Below, in pieces: positions 63,990 to 64,000 of a stretch of 64,000 bases of DNA. Position numbers and translations under genes: made by a program. Positions within the stretch are counted from its first letter, which is position 1, and the number at the start of each line of letters is the position of its first letter. Origin of the DNA: Huiozyma naganishii CBS 8797 (taxonomy: Eukaryota > Ascomycota > Saccharomycetes > Saccharomycetales > Saccharomycetaceae). Where the stretch lies: contig NC_035922.1 in the NCBI RefSeq assembly GCF_000348985.1, forward strand, positions 1,067,604 to 1,131,603, read 5' to 3'. The notes under the pieces are model-generated. The model did no database searches. It had not been told where the DNA came from and saw nothing but the letters and a program-made list of their open reading frames with translations.

Positions 63990-64000
63990 GAGCGGGTTGT

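Overview
This is nuclear DNA from a budding yeast of the Saccharomycetaceae. Almost every gene has a clear Saccharomyces cerevisiae counterpart, genes are nearly all intronless and tightly packed, both tRNA genes are yeast-like, and the one mobile element is a Ty3/gypsy-type LTR retrotransposon primed by initiator tRNA-Met. CTG codons sit at leucine positions (for example in the DCW1 signal peptide), so this is not a CUG-Ser yeast. Neighbouring genes come from sister S. cerevisiae regions (chromosome XI mixed with VIII), while several expected neighbours (UGP1, AIM26, NFU1, TTI1) are missing. This fits a post-whole-genome-duplication species whose duplicates were resolved differently from S. 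cerevisiae; the GC-moderate genome makes something Kazachstania-like plausible, but the genus is inference.

Layout: (1) 1-8875 follows S. cerevisiae chromosome XI right of the centromere: PAP1 tail, OSH6, ECM9, a YKR005C-like membrane protein, MRPL13, MEH1, RSC4. (2) 8876-15300 is an accessory island with a tRNA-Asn gene, an unrecognised decayed coding stretch and a degenerate Ty3-like element with a 5' LTR and primer-binding site. (3) QCR10 and FOX2 follow, then a chromosome II block: APM3, SNF5, BSD2, CTP1. (4) From 27 kb an inverted chromosome XI left-arm block runs TCD2, TFA1, MAE1, an unplaced zinc-finger gene, IXR1, an LTR fragment, tRNA-Val, PRS3, a HAD phosphatase, TUL1, RGT1, PTM1, VPS24, SPC42, PHD1, HSP60, PRI2, DCW1, ANR2 and a BLI1-like gene.

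The genes are housekeeping and regulatory functions that do not form one pathway. They cover lipid transfer (OSH6), TORC1/EGO signalling (MEH1), chromatin remodelling (RSC4, SNF5), transcription (TFA1, RGT1, PHD1, IXR1), peroxisomal beta-oxidation (FOX2), mitochondrial metabolism and folding (MRPL13, QCR10, CTP1, MAE1, HSP60), membrane traffic (APM3, BSD2, TUL1, PTM1, VPS24, BLI1), the spindle pole body (SPC42), DNA priming (PRI2) and the cell wall (DCW1).

Most notable: the PRI2 primase subunit has Ser and Asn at exactly two of the four positions expected to hold [4Fe-4S] cysteine ligands. Four otherwise well-conserved genes (YKR005C-like, PHD1, DCW1, BLI1-like) carry single-base frameshifts, mostly in homopolymers, which suggests sequence errors unless confirmed. 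No novel multi-gene system was found.
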